A DNA stretch of 41,524 bases from an uncultured Muribaculaceae bacterium. Lineage in GTDB: Bacteria; Bacteroidota; Bacteroidia; Bacteroidales; Muribaculaceae. Below the pieces are notes generated by a model that searched no databases, had not been told where the DNA came from, and saw only the letters and a program-made list of their open reading frames with translations. The translations under genes were made by a program, and so were the position numbers. Where the stretch lies: positions 1 to 41,524 of the forward strand of contig CAJUCQ010000039.1 in assembly GCA_910584905.1 (NCBI GenBank). The letters are read 5' to 3'. The first letter of the stretch is position 1, and the number at the start of each line of letters is the position of its first letter. Shown piece after piece: positions 8,525-16,544 of this stretch.

Positions 8525-8556
8525 CAAAGTTACGGTTTTTTCCTCTATTAAATAAA
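8525..8556 (-). promoter_or_regulatory. Bacteroidota-type promoter for the phoH unit
   Basis: On the minus strand TAACTTTG (8525-8532) is an exact match to the -7 consensus TAnnTTTG. TTTA (8553-8556), one base off TTTG, lies 20 nt upstream. This predicts a transcript start near 8518 and a leader of about 30 nt before the ATG at 8487. Confidence 0.7.
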
Positions 8557-8706
8557 CGCGCGAGAGGCTTTTTTGTGCACGCGGCAAAAATATTTACGTG
8601 AAGAAACACGGCCGAGAGCATTTTTTTCGTATCGCGCCGCAACAAGCGCGGCCCTTCATGTGTTTCATATAAAACAACGTAAAACATATTTCAAAAATTC
8701 TCTACC

Positions 8707-9708
8707 ATGGATTTTCCTACAAACGACAAGCTGGTCATCGTCGGCGCCGCCGGCATGATTGGCTCCAATATGGCCCAGACAGCCATCATGATGCACCTCA
8801 CGCCCAACATCTGCCTCTACGACCCCTATGCTCCGGGGCTTGAAGGCGTGGCTGAGGAGATGTTCCACTGCGGCTTCGAGGGCCTGAACCTCACATATAC
8901 CTCGGACATAGCCGAGGCATTCAAGGATGCGAAATACATCGTGTCGTCGGGTGGCGCCGCCCGTAAGGCCGGCATGACCCGCGAAGACCTTCTGAAAGGC
9001 AACGCCGGCGTGGCCGAAGAGCTGGGCAAGAACATCCGCAAATACTGCCCCGACGTCAAGCATGTGGTCGTGGTGTTCAACCCGGCGGATATCACAGGTC
9101 TCATCACTCTGCTTTACAGCGGCCTGAAACCCTCGCAGGTGTCGACCCTCGCCGCGCTCGACTCCACGCGCCTCAGAAGCGAGCTCGCCAAGTATTTCAA
9201 CATCAAGGCCGACGAAATCGAAAATTCGCGCACCTACGGCGGCCACGGCGAACAGATGGCCGTCTACGCTTCGACCACGCTCGTCAACGGCAAGCCGCTG
9301 ACTGAAATCATCGGCACGGAGACCCTCCCCGAAAAGGACTGGGAGGACATCAAGGTGCGCGTGATCCAAGGCGGCAAAAACATCATCGACCTGCGCGGGC
9401 GCTCGTCGTTCCAGAGCCCGGCATACCTTTCAATCGAGATGGTCGCCGCAGCTATGGGCGGTGCACCGTTCCGGTGGCCTGTGGGCACCTATGTCAACGA
9501 CGACCGCTTCAGCCACATCATGATGGCTATGGAGACCGTAGTAACCAAAGACGGCGTCAAATCGAGCGAACCCAAGGGCACGCCCGAAGAGCAGAAAGCC
9601 CTCGAAGAAAGCTACAAGCACCTTTGCGCCCTCCGCGACGAAGTGATTGCAATGGGTGTGCTGCCTCCCATCGACAAGTGGCACGAACTCAACCCCAATA
9701 TTGACTGA
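8707..9708 (+). CDS. mdh: malate dehydrogenase
   Basis: 333 residues. It interconverts malate and oxaloacetate with NAD(H) in the cytosol; in Bacteroidales it works in the reductive branch that makes succinate and propionate. The N-terminal Rossmann motif VGAAGMIGSN is near 12-21. The substrate segment SGGAARKAGMTREDLL carries the mobile-loop arginines, ALDSTRLRSELA contains the catalytic Asp and substrate Arg, and GGHGEQM contains the catalytic His. Length is typical. It has its own 3' terminator and no close neighbour, so it is probably monocistronic. I see no clear promoter match in the 220 nt upstream. Confidence 0.95.
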   Translation: MDFPTNDKLVIVGAAGMIGSNMAQTAIMMHLTPNICLYDPYAPGLEGVAEEMFHCGFEGLNLTYTSDIAEAFKDAKYIVSSGGAARKAGMTREDLLKGNAGVAEELGKNIRKYCPDVKHVVVVFNPADITGLITLLYSGLKPSQVSTLAALDSTRLRSELAKYFNIKADEIENSRTYGGHGEQMAVYASTTLVNGKPLTEIIGTETLPEKDWEDIKVRVIQGGKNIIDLRGRSSFQSPAYLSIEMVAAAMGGAPFRWPVGTYVNDDRFSHIMMAMETVVTKDGVKSSEPKGTPEEQKALEESYKHLCALRDEVIAMGVLPPIDKWHELNPNID

Positions 9709-9745
9709 CACGCGGCGTCCTCCGCGACGCATCCGCTTCCAACGA

Positions 9746-9778
9746 CAGCGCTCCGCCACCGCGGGGCGCTGTTTTTTT
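9746..9778 (+). terminator. mdh terminator
   Basis: A 10-bp stem (9746-9755 with 9762-9771, one G-T pair) and a 6-nt loop are followed by seven T residues at 9772-9778. It lies 37 nt after the mdh stop. Confidence 0.88.
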
Positions 9779-9797
9779 ATGTTATAAAACATATTTC

Positions 9798-9828
9798 TTT
9801 GTTATATTTGAAAAAATTCCGAATTTTG
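9798..9828 (+). promoter_or_regulatory. probable promoter of the amylase gene
   Basis: TTTG (9798-9801) is separated by 19 nt from GAATTTTG (9821-9828), which differs from TAnnTTTG only in its first base. TATATTTG (9803-9810) is a better -7 match but lacks a -33 partner. Either would give a 5' leader of roughly 50-70 nt before the ATG at 9883. Confidence 0.5.
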
Positions 9829-9882
9829 CAGTCAGATTTATACAATCATATCACACTTACTTCTTATCAACAAACTCTTACC

Positions 9883-12800
9883 ATGAACAAAATCGCAAGA
9901 TTTGCAGCTGTCTGTGGCCTCGCCGCCGCTTCCGTGACGGCCAATGCCGCAACGTTCGTGGGCGACCGTACGGACTTCCGCGACGAGACAATCTACTTCG
10001 CGATGACCACCCGTTTCTACGACGGCGACCCCAAGAACAACGTCCTCTGCTGGGACGGACAGGAAAATCAAATCAAGAACAACGACCCCTGCTGGCGAGG
10101 CGACTTCGCCGGTCTCATCGAAAAGCTCGACTACATCAAGGCGCTCGGCTTCACCGCCATCTGGATTACCCCCGTGGTGCAGAACGCCTCGGGCTTCGAC
10201 TACCACGGCTACCACGCCATGGACTTCTCGAAAGTCGACCTCCGCTACGAAAGCCGCACGGAATGGGGTTCGGCAAAGGACGTCGATTTCCAAGACCTCA
10301 TTGACGCCGCGCACGCCAAAGGCATGAAAATCATTCTCGACATCGTGCTCCAGCATACGGGCAACTTCGGCGAGAACTTCTTCTGCCACCTCTTCGACCG
10401 CGACCAGAACATCCGCAATCAGGCCGACATCACCGCCTGCCTCATCCCCGACGACGAGCGCCTCGGAGGTGCAAGCTACTGGAATCTCCCCAACTCGGGC
10501 GAGAAGACCCAATACTCCGAACGCTTCAAATATCTCAAGAACACCGACGGCCAAAACCACGACAACAAGAACTACTGGCACCACGTGTCCAACGCATGGA
10601 ACTGGGATGACCCCTCCCGCTGGTGGGGCCAGATTGCCGGCGACTGCGTCGACCTCAACACCGAGAACCCCGCCGTTGTCGACTACCTCGTGGAATGCTA
10701 CGGCAAATTCATCGAAATGGGCGTCGACGGCTTCCGCATCGACACCACGGGCCACATCGCACCCCTGACCTTCAACGCGGCCTTCATCCCCCGTTTCATC
10801 GAACTGGGCGAAAAATATAAGGACAAACGCCTCAACGGCGCTCCCTTCTACATGTTCGGCGAATGTTGCGCCCGCTTCGGCGGCGTCATCTACCGCGACC
10901 AGCACCTGCTCTCCAGCCACTACTACACATGGAAGTCCGACGCCGCTCTCGTGAACGAGTGGAACACCTTCACAGCCGACTGGTGGGCCAAACAGAACGT
11001 CCCCGAAGGCGCCGCTCCCCTCGGCAACATGCTCACCTGCCTCAAAGACCCCGGCACGGTGTATAACTCCAAGAACGTCTTCATGCAGAACGGCGCATGG
11101 CACGAGCCCGATTACTCGCAGGCCTCGGGCTTCAACGTAATCGACTTCCCGATGCACTACAACTTCAACTCGGCCGACCAAGCCGTGCGCATCGCCAATG
11201 AAGGCGACCACTACTACAACGACGCCTCGTGGAACGTCGTTTACGTCGACTCCCACGACTACTGCCCCGGACCCAACGACGGCGTGCGCTTCAACGGCGG
11301 CACCGCCCAATGGGCCGAAAACCTCTCGCTGATGTTCACCTTCCGCGGCATCCCCTGTATCTACTACGGCTCGGAAGTCGAATTCCAGAAAGGCGTAACC
11401 ATCGACAAGGGTCCCGAACTCGCGCTCAAGAACTCGGGCCGCGCCTACTACGGCGCATACCTCGAAGGCAAGGTCTCGGCCACTGACTTCGGCGCCTACA
11501 CCGCCAGCGGCAACGTCAGCGAGACCCTCAACGCCGACCTCGCCCAGCACATCCGCCGCCTGAACCTCATCCGCGCCGCCGTGCCCGCCCTCCGCAAGGG
11601 CCAGTACACCTTCGACGGCTGCTCGGCCAAGGGCGGCCACGCCTTCAAGCGCGCCTACAAGGACTCTTACGCCCTCGTAGCCCTCAACGGCGGAGCCACG
11701 TTCACGGGCGTTCCCGCCGGCACCTACGTCGACATCGTCACAGGCAAGACCTATCAGGGCGGCAGCAGCATCACCGTCGACGCTCCCGCCACGCAGGGCC
11801 AGCTCCGCGTGCTCGTAAAAGACTGGAAAGGCGGCATCGTCGGCGAAGACGGCAAGTTTATCTACGCCACCTCGCCCGTTGCCCACGGCGGCAGCCCCAC
11901 ATTCACCGACCCCGGCACCACTGAATACTACACCAACAGCGACGTAACCGCTCCCGCATCGGTAGTGTTCTCACCCGCAGGCGGCTCGTTCAAGACCGAG
12001 ACCCTCACCGTCACGGCCAAGCTCAGCGACGACGCCGTATCGGGCTGGTATAAAATCGCAGGCCAGTCGCAGGTAAGCCTCACCGCCGGCGCCTCGAAGA
12101 CCTTCACCATCGGTTCGGGCATGAGCTTCGGCCAAAGCGTCAAAGTTGAATGGGGCGCAAAGGGTCAGGACGGCTCCGAACGCAACGGCTCGGTAAGCTA
12201 CAAGAAAGTCGACCCCAACGCCACCATCACCGTCTACGTGACGAGCCCCTCGGCTCCCAACCTCTATGCGTGGACCGACTCGCCCAAGACCGAACCCTGC
12301 GGCGCATGGCCCGGCAAAAAGCTCACCGACAGCAAGGAAATCGACGGCCGCACGTTCTACTACTACACCTTCGACGACGCCGAGAGCGTGAACATCATCT
12401 TCAACGAACCCGGCAAGAGCACTGACATCACCGGCATCACCGAGGACACCTACTTTGAATACGACGGCGTGGCCACGGCCAAGAAAATCGACGTCAACGT
12501 GACGGCCGAACCCGCAGTGCGCTTCACGCCCAACGGCGGCAACTTCTTCGACATCATCACCGTGACCGCCCGCGTGACCAATGCCACCTCCGCATGGTAC
12601 AAAATCGGCAACGGCGCGCAGACCTCCATCTCCGGCAATGAGGCCACCTTCACCATCGGCTCCGGCATGAACATCGGCGACAACGTCACCGTAAGCTGGG
12701 GCGCCACCGGCGAAGGCGGCACCAAGACCGGCTCGGTGACCTTCTCGAAGATTGCCAAGCCCGAAGAACCCGTACAGCCCGACGGCATCACCATCTACTA

Positions 12801-13203
12801 CGACAACTCCATCACCAACTGGAGCACCGTCAACGTCCACTTCTGGGGCGGAGAATCAGCCTCAGAGTGGCCCGGCAAAGCCATGAGCAAGATTGCCGAC
12901 GTCACTCGCGCGGCACTCTACAAGTATGTCGTTCCCAACGGCACGACCGGGCTTGTGTTCAACAACGGCAACGGCAACCAGACCAATGACGTCACCAACG
13001 TCCGCCATAACGCCATCTACAAAGGCACCGGCAACGGCGGCTTCGTCGAGGACGGCATACTCACCGGCATCGTCGGCGTAGAAGCCGATGAGGAAGCTCC
13101 CGCCGAGTTCTACAACCTCCAAGGCATCCGCGTGGACAACCCCTCGACGGGCATGTATATCATGCGTCAGGGCAAGACCGTCCGCAAGGTCTACATCCGC
13201 TAA
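9883..13203 (+). CDS. secreted multi-domain GH13 alpha-amylase with two CBM26-like modules
   Basis: 1106 residues. The ATG at 9883 begins a signal peptide (MNKIARFAAVCGLAAASVTANA). The catalytic GH13 barrel follows, with nucleophile D287 in GFRID, acid/base E327 in MFGECCA and D459 in VDSHD; region I is DIVLQH where the family often has D-x-V-x-N-H. After about residue 690 the protein alternates two Ig-like modules (about 690-780 and 872-965, sharing WYKI and FTIGSGM) with two starch-binding modules of the CBM26 kind (about 782-862 and 969-1050, with Trp-Pro-Gly signatures). The last 34 residues (FYNLQGIRV ... GKTVRKVYIR) resemble a type IX secretion sorting tail. It should cut starch or glycogen outside the cell. 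No SusC/SusD genes are nearby. Confidence 0.93.
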   Translation: MNKIARFAAVCGLAAASVTANAATFVGDRTDFRDETIYFAMTTRFYDGDPKNNVLCWDGQENQIKNNDPCWRGDFAGLIEKLDYIKALGFTAIWITPVVQNASGFDYHGYHAMDFSKVDLRYESRTEWGSAKDVDFQDLIDAAHAKGMKIILDIVLQHTGNFGENFFCHLFDRDQNIRNQADITACLIPDDERLGGASYWNLPNSGEKTQYSERFKYLKNTDGQNHDNKNYWHHVSNAWNWDDPSRWWGQIAGDCVDLNTENPAVVDYLVECYGKFIEMGVDGFRIDTTGHIAPLTFNAAFIPRFIELGEKYKDKRLNGAPFYMFGECCARFGGVIYRDQHLLSSHYYTWKSDAALVNEWNTFTADWWAKQNVPEGAAPLGNMLTCLKDPGTVYNSKNVFMQNGAWHEPDYSQASGFNVIDFPMHYNFNSADQAVRIANEGDHYYNDASWNVVYVDSHDYCPGPNDGVRFNGGTAQWAENLSLMFTFRGIPCIYYGSEVEFQKGVTIDKGPELALKNSGRAYYGAYLEGKVSATDFGAYTASGNVSETLNADLAQHIRRLNLIRAAVPALRKGQYTFDGCSAKGGHAFKRAYKDSYALVALNGGATFTGVPAGTYVDIVTGKTYQGGSSITVDAPATQGQLRVLVKDWKGGIVGEDGKFIYATSPVAHGGSPTFTDPGTTEYYTNSDVTAPASVVFSPAGGSFKTETLTVTAKLSDDAVSGWYKIAGQSQVSLTAGASKTFTIGSGMSFGQSVKVEWGAKGQDGSERNGSVSYKKVDPNATITVYVTSPSAPNLYAWTDSPKTEPCGAWPGKKLTDSKEIDGRTFYYYTFDDAESVNIIFNEPGKSTDITGITEDTYFEYDGVATAKKIDVNVTAEPAVRFTPNGGNFFDIITVTARVTNATSAWYKIGNGAQTSISGNEATFTIGSGMNIGDNVTVSWGATGEGGTKTGSVTFSKIAKPEEPVQPDGITIYYDNSITNWSTVNVHFWGGESASEWPGKAMSKIADVTRAALYKYVVPNGTTGLVFNNGNGNQTNDVTNVRHNAIYKGTGNGGFVEDGILTGIVGVEADEEAPAEFYNLQGIRVDNPSTGMYIMRQGKTVRKVYIR

Positions 13204-13224
13204 GCCCGGGGCCAACCCCGCAGC

Positions 13225-13273
13225 GATACGAAAAACCGCGCTCCCTTCGTCGGGAAGCGCGGTTTTTCGTATC
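13225..13273. terminator. bidirectional terminator between convergent genes
   Basis: GATACGAAAAACCGCGCT and its exact complement form an 18-bp stem, extended by CCC/GGG with one bulge. The A-run and T-run inside the arms give a U-tract in both directions. It ends 22 nt after the amylase stop begins and overlaps the last bases of the convergent gene (stop at 13272-13274). Confidence 0.88.
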
Positions 13274-13511
13274 AGTTCATCGACGCATACTGCTTCACGA
13301 CGGGGCTTTCGACGTCGACGCCGAATTCGGCCGCCTTGGCAAGGATGGCCCGGGCAAGCTCGGGTTTAAGCTCCTCGGGGCAGTAGCGGAAATAAGCCTC
13401 GGCCGCGCGCACGTGCGCGGCATCGGGCATCGGATATTCGCGGCGGGCAGGAAGCCCGTAGACGCTGTCGGGAAGCTCGCGTCGCTCCCCGGATGTGATT
13501 CTGTCGTTCAT
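13272..13511 (-). CDS. small DUF6582-like protein
   Basis: 79 residues from the ATG at 13511 (MNDRITSGERRELPDSVYGL). A longer frame to 13559 would add a less convincing N terminus. The block R-x-L-P-D-S-x-(Y/F)-G-(L/I)-P, followed by R-x-(Y/F)-P-(M/I)-x-D and H-V-R-x-A, is the DUF6582-type signature seen in short Bacteroidales proteins and in some phage proteins. It is soluble, without a signal peptide. Function unknown. It converges with the amylase gene and diverges from the rhomboid operon. Confidence 0.7.
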   Translation of the reverse strand: MNDRITSGERRELPDSVYGLPARREYPMPDAAHVRAAEAYFRYCPEELKPELARAILAKAAEFGVDVESPVVKQYASMN

Positions 13512-13624
13512 AGTTACAGGGGATTTTTTGATTATGCACGGACGCGCGCCGCACAACAAAACGGGGCCTGCGTCCGTTTAGTCTTAACAAGTTCACAGGC
13601 CTGCTTGTTTATCAGAGCCGGGCG

Positions 13625-13656
13625 TTTGCCTGTGTGAAGAAATAATCGTATTTTTG
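13625..13656 (+). promoter_or_regulatory. promoter of the rhomboid operon
   Basis: TTTG (13625-13628), 20 nt spacer, TATTTTTG (13649-13656) matches both elements of the Bacteroidota consensus. The expected start of transcription is near 13662, giving a leader of about 15 nt before the ATG at 13677. Confidence 0.8.
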
Positions 13657-13676
13657 CAAATCAAATCCGATAAGAA

Positions 13677-14447
13677 ATGTACTCCAACAACTCACAGGGT
13701 GGGGGCTTCGGCTCGCTTTTCGCCAACATCCCTCCCGTCACCAAAAACCTTCTGCTCATAAACATCGCCGTCTTTGCGGTGATGGCCATAGTGCCGGGGG
13801 CCGAAGCCGCTCTCGACCGCTGGTGCGCGCTCTACTACTTTTCGTCGCCGGGCTTCTACCCGTTCCAGATTTTCACGTATATGTTCCTTCACGGGTCGTT
13901 CATGCACCTGTTTTTCAACATGTTCGCGCTATGGATGTTCGGCCGCACAATCGAATACACAATGGGGTCGGCACGTTTTCTCTTCTTCTATATCACCTGC
14001 GGCATAGGCGCAGGGCTGATTCAGGAAGGTATCTTCGCCATATACGTCCATCGCCTCGTGTCGATACTCTCGCCCGAGGCTTTGCAGGAAGTGATGACTC
14101 AGGGCTTCTACCACCTCCGCCACTCGATGAACTACACTGACCCCGATATGGCCATGCTCAACTCGCTGGTCAACTCGCCTATGGTTGGGGCCTCGGGCGC
14201 AATCTACGGCGTGCTCCTTGCCTTCGGCTATCTCTTCCCCAACCAGCCCATCTACCTCTACTTCCTGATGCCCATAAAGGCCAAGTGGCTCATCATCGGC
14301 TACTTCGTGCTTGAGCTCGTCTACGGCGTCAGCGGCTCAGCCGACGGCGTGGCTCACTTCGCCCACCTCGGAGGCATGATTTTCGGCTTCCTTCTGCTTG
14401 TCTACTGGAAACGCAAGGGCGTGTTCCGCAACCACTGGTTTTTCTGA
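13677..14447 (+). CDS. rhomboid intramembrane serine protease (first of two)
   Basis: 256 residues with about six membrane segments. Rhomboids cut transmembrane substrates inside the cytoplasmic membrane with a Ser-His dyad. Here the Ser is S173 in GASGA and the His is H230 in AHLGG. The upstream H72-x4-H77-x3-N81 pattern that builds the active-site pocket is also present. A long insertion (about 122-165) separates the second pair of helices from the GASGA helix. It heads a unit with a second rhomboid starting directly after its stop (TGAATG). The natural substrate is unknown. Confidence 0.92.
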   Translation: MYSNNSQGGGFGSLFANIPPVTKNLLLINIAVFAVMAIVPGAEAALDRWCALYYFSSPGFYPFQIFTYMFLHGSFMHLFFNMFALWMFGRTIEYTMGSARFLFFYITCGIGAGLIQEGIFAIYVHRLVSILSPEALQEVMTQGFYHLRHSMNYTDPDMAMLNSLVNSPMVGASGAIYGVLLAFGYLFPNQPIYLYFLMPIKAKWLIIGYFVLELVYGVSGSADGVAHFAHLGGMIFGFLLLVYWKRKGVFRNHWFF

Positions 14448-15149
14448 ATGCGCGCCGCCACGGAAGTTTCCCGCGCGCCGCTGATGTGGTTGCTGGCGGG
14501 GCTTAACACCGCCGTTTTCGCCGCCACGCTCACGGCTTCGGCCTTCGGCACCGACCTTATCGGGCAGCTCTCACTGCAGGCCACCGGAGGCCATGCGCCG
14601 CAGGTTGTCAGCTACATGTTCACCCACACGGGGTTGCTCCACTTCGCCGTCAACATGCTCGTGCTCATCGCCTACGGCACCCTCGCCTCCACCCTCGGCC
14701 TCGGGCGCGCCATCGCGCCGCTCTACATAGCGGGAGGCCTCGCCGGGGGAGCCGTATTCGTGCTTAGCGCCCCCGAGGGCGCCATTCTCGCCGGGGCCTC
14801 GGCCGCGGTGCTCGCCGTCGTTGCGGCCACGACCGTGTGGGGCGGCTCAATCAGAGTGGCAATCCCGTGGGCCGGGCGGCCGCACCTCGCCCTCGTGAGC
14901 ACGGTCATCGTCGGCGTAGCTCTCGCCTCGGCCGCGGCCTCCGGCGCCGGCGGAGCACTCTACGCCCACCTCGGAGGCCTCGCCGCCGGAGTAGCCGCCG
15001 CGGGGCTGTTCATGCGCCGCGGGCGCAAAGCGGTGGGTTCATGGCTCAGCCGCCACCGCCTCTCCGGCGAAATCCGTCGACGCGCTCTCGACAAAGCCGA
15101 CGTGTCGGGCTACGAATCGCTGACCGACTCCGAAAAAAAACTGCTATGA
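14448..15149 (+). CDS. rhomboid intramembrane serine protease (second of two)
   Basis: 233 residues, six predicted membrane segments, very rich in Ala and Gly. The catalytic residues are intact: S118 in GASAA, H174 in AHLGG and the H60-x4-H65-x3-N69 pattern. The motif is GASAA rather than GASGA, a tolerated variant. After the last helix a basic cytosolic tail ends in a DVSGYESLTDSEKKLL segment, a form also seen in the tails of other Bacteroidales rhomboids. It follows the first rhomboid without a gap and overlaps the next gene by ATGA. The two proteins are clearly different, so this is an old duplication or a paired system. Confidence 0.9.
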   Translation: MRAATEVSRAPLMWLLAGLNTAVFAATLTASAFGTDLIGQLSLQATGGHAPQVVSYMFTHTGLLHFAVNMLVLIAYGTLASTLGLGRAIAPLYIAGGLAGGAVFVLSAPEGAILAGASAAVLAVVAATTVWGGSIRVAIPWAGRPHLALVSTVIVGVALASAAASGAGGALYAHLGGLAAGVAAAGLFMRRGRKAVGSWLSRHRLSGEIRRRALDKADVSGYESLTDSEKKLL

Positions 15150-16405
15150 CACAGCCTCGCTCCCCCCGCTCCAAGACCGACGACACGGCGCCGTCGCAGG
15201 ATATGCCCGTGACAAAAGCGCCTCGAAAAGCGCGCCGGACGCCCGCCGAAAAAACGGCGCCGCCGCCCCAAGCCGCCGCGCCTGCAAAAAAAGCTCCGCG
15301 CGCCCTGCGCCTGCTCCGCGGCTTCCTCATGTGTGTCAACGCCCTCGGAGCCGCCGCCCTCATCGGCGGAGCATACAGCGGGTACATTCCTCCTGAAAAG
15401 TTCGGAGGCTACTGGGGCTTGCTCGGGACGGCCTTTCCGCTCTTCCTCGCCGCCATGCTCGTGTTGCTGGCCGTCCAGATTTTCGTCTACCGCAAAGGCG
15501 CCGTCGCGGTCTTTGCGGCGCTGGCCGTATGCGGCGGTCCGGTCTTCGACTACTGTCCGCTGCACCTTTTCGGACGCGAGGCCACCCCTGGAGCGAAGAC
15601 ACTGAAAGTAATGACCTACAACGTGTACAACTTCACCGATACACATCCTGAAGAAAACGGCGCCTCGCCGCGCAACCGCACGATGAACACGATTATCGAG
15701 AGCGGCGCCGACGTGGTGTGCCTTCAGGAGACCGAAATCTTCGGGCCATTCAACGGCAATAAAATCCATGCCGAAGACATGTCGCTCCTCAACAAACTCT
15801 ACCCCTATATCATCCGCACGGGCTATTACATCACCTTCCTTTCGAAATATCCCGCGGATGCCATCCATCTCGACTACAAGCGCGAAGACCTTGAGGGCGA
15901 TATCGGCGCCTACCGCGTCCACATCGACGAAGATCGCAGCATCACGGTGTTCAACGTCCATCTCAAGAGCCTCGGACTCACCTACCACGACTACGACATC
16001 TACCGCGACTTCACCGGGGGCAAAACCCGCGAGATAAGCGAAATCCGCGAGCTTAAAAGCTCGCTCTTGTCGAAGGTCGCGGCGGCGAACGTCACCCGCG
16101 CCCGTCAGGCCGACAAGCTCGGGCGTTATATCGAGCACTACGGCGGACCCGACGTGATTGTCTGCGGCGATTTCAACGACGTGTCCGGCTGCTACACCAT
16201 CCGCCGTCTCGAAGATTTCGGGCTTCGCGAAGTTTACCCCGACGTGGGTTTCGGCCCAATAATCACCTACAACGCCCGGCGCTTCTACTTCGGCATCGAC
16301 CACGTGCTCTGGCGCGGGGCGATGCGCCCGCTGAGCCTTGAAAAGGGACGCACCGCCTCGTCCGACCATTTCCCCCTCACGGTCGAATTCGAGCTGACGG
16401 AATAA
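15146..16405 (+). CDS. membrane-anchored endonuclease/exonuclease/phosphatase family protein
   Basis: 419 residues from the ATG that overlaps the rhomboid stop (ATGA). Residues 1-50 are Pro/Ala/Lys-rich and probably disordered and cytosolic. About three membrane segments follow (near 55-130), then the EEP domain. Its active-site motifs are visible: MTYNVYNF (metal-binding Asn), LQETE (Glu), FNVHLKS, CGDFNDVSG and SSDHFPL (catalytic His). EEP enzymes hydrolyse phosphodiesters, including DNA, RNA, phospholipids and inositol phosphates. Membrane anchoring with an extracytoplasmic domain argues against a DNA repair role. Proteins of this layout are common in Bacteroidales, substrate unknown. Confidence 0.85.
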   Translation: MTQPRSPRSKTDDTAPSQDMPVTKAPRKARRTPAEKTAPPPQAAAPAKKAPRALRLLRGFLMCVNALGAAALIGGAYSGYIPPEKFGGYWGLLGTAFPLFLAAMLVLLAVQIFVYRKGAVAVFAALAVCGGPVFDYCPLHLFGREATPGAKTLKVMTYNVYNFTDTHPEENGASPRNRTMNTIIESGADVVCLQETEIFGPFNGNKIHAEDMSLLNKLYPYIIRTGYYITFLSKYPADAIHLDYKREDLEGDIGAYRVHIDEDRSITVFNVHLKSLGLTYHDYDIYRDFTGGKTREISEIRELKSSLLSKVAAANVTRARQADKLGRYIEHYGGPDVIVCGDFNDVSGCYTIRRLEDFGLREVYPDVGFGPIITYNARRFYFGIDHVLWRGAMRPLSLEKGRTASSDHFPLTVEFELTE

Positions 16406-16458
16406 TGCGAATCAAAGGCCAAACGCCTGAGCATGAAAATTTTATTTTTTTCACGCCC

Positions 16459-16495
16459 GCACTTTTGGATATTTCCCCAAAAGTGCGTACTTTTG
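16459..16495 (+). promoter_or_regulatory. pyrE promoter with overlapping inverted repeat
   Basis: TTTG (16464-16467), 20 nt spacer, TACTTTTG (16488-16495) is an exact fit to the Bacteroidota promoter. A perfect 10-bp inverted repeat, GCACTTTTGG (16459-16468) and CCAAAAGTGC (16477-16486), covers the -33 element and the spacer. It could be an operator, or the terminator of the gene before, although no T-run follows. Predicted leader about 45 nt. Confidence 0.75.
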
Positions 16496-16544
16496 TGGCT
16501 TAAAAGCTATACGCACAAGTTCTAAGCAAAAAAGATCATCATTT

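Noticed and set aside
9838..11886. Long minus-strand open frame of 682 codons
   Set aside because: It lies fully opposite the amylase gene, whose catalytic residues are all in place. High-GC genes often give such antisense frames.
9883..13203. Amylase considered as part of a polysaccharide utilisation locus
   Set aside because: There is no SusC/SusD pair, sensor or further glycosidase next to it.
13272..13511. DUF6582-like gene considered as a prophage remnant
   Set aside because: No other phage gene is present. Short stand-alone relatives occur in Bacteroidales chromosomes.
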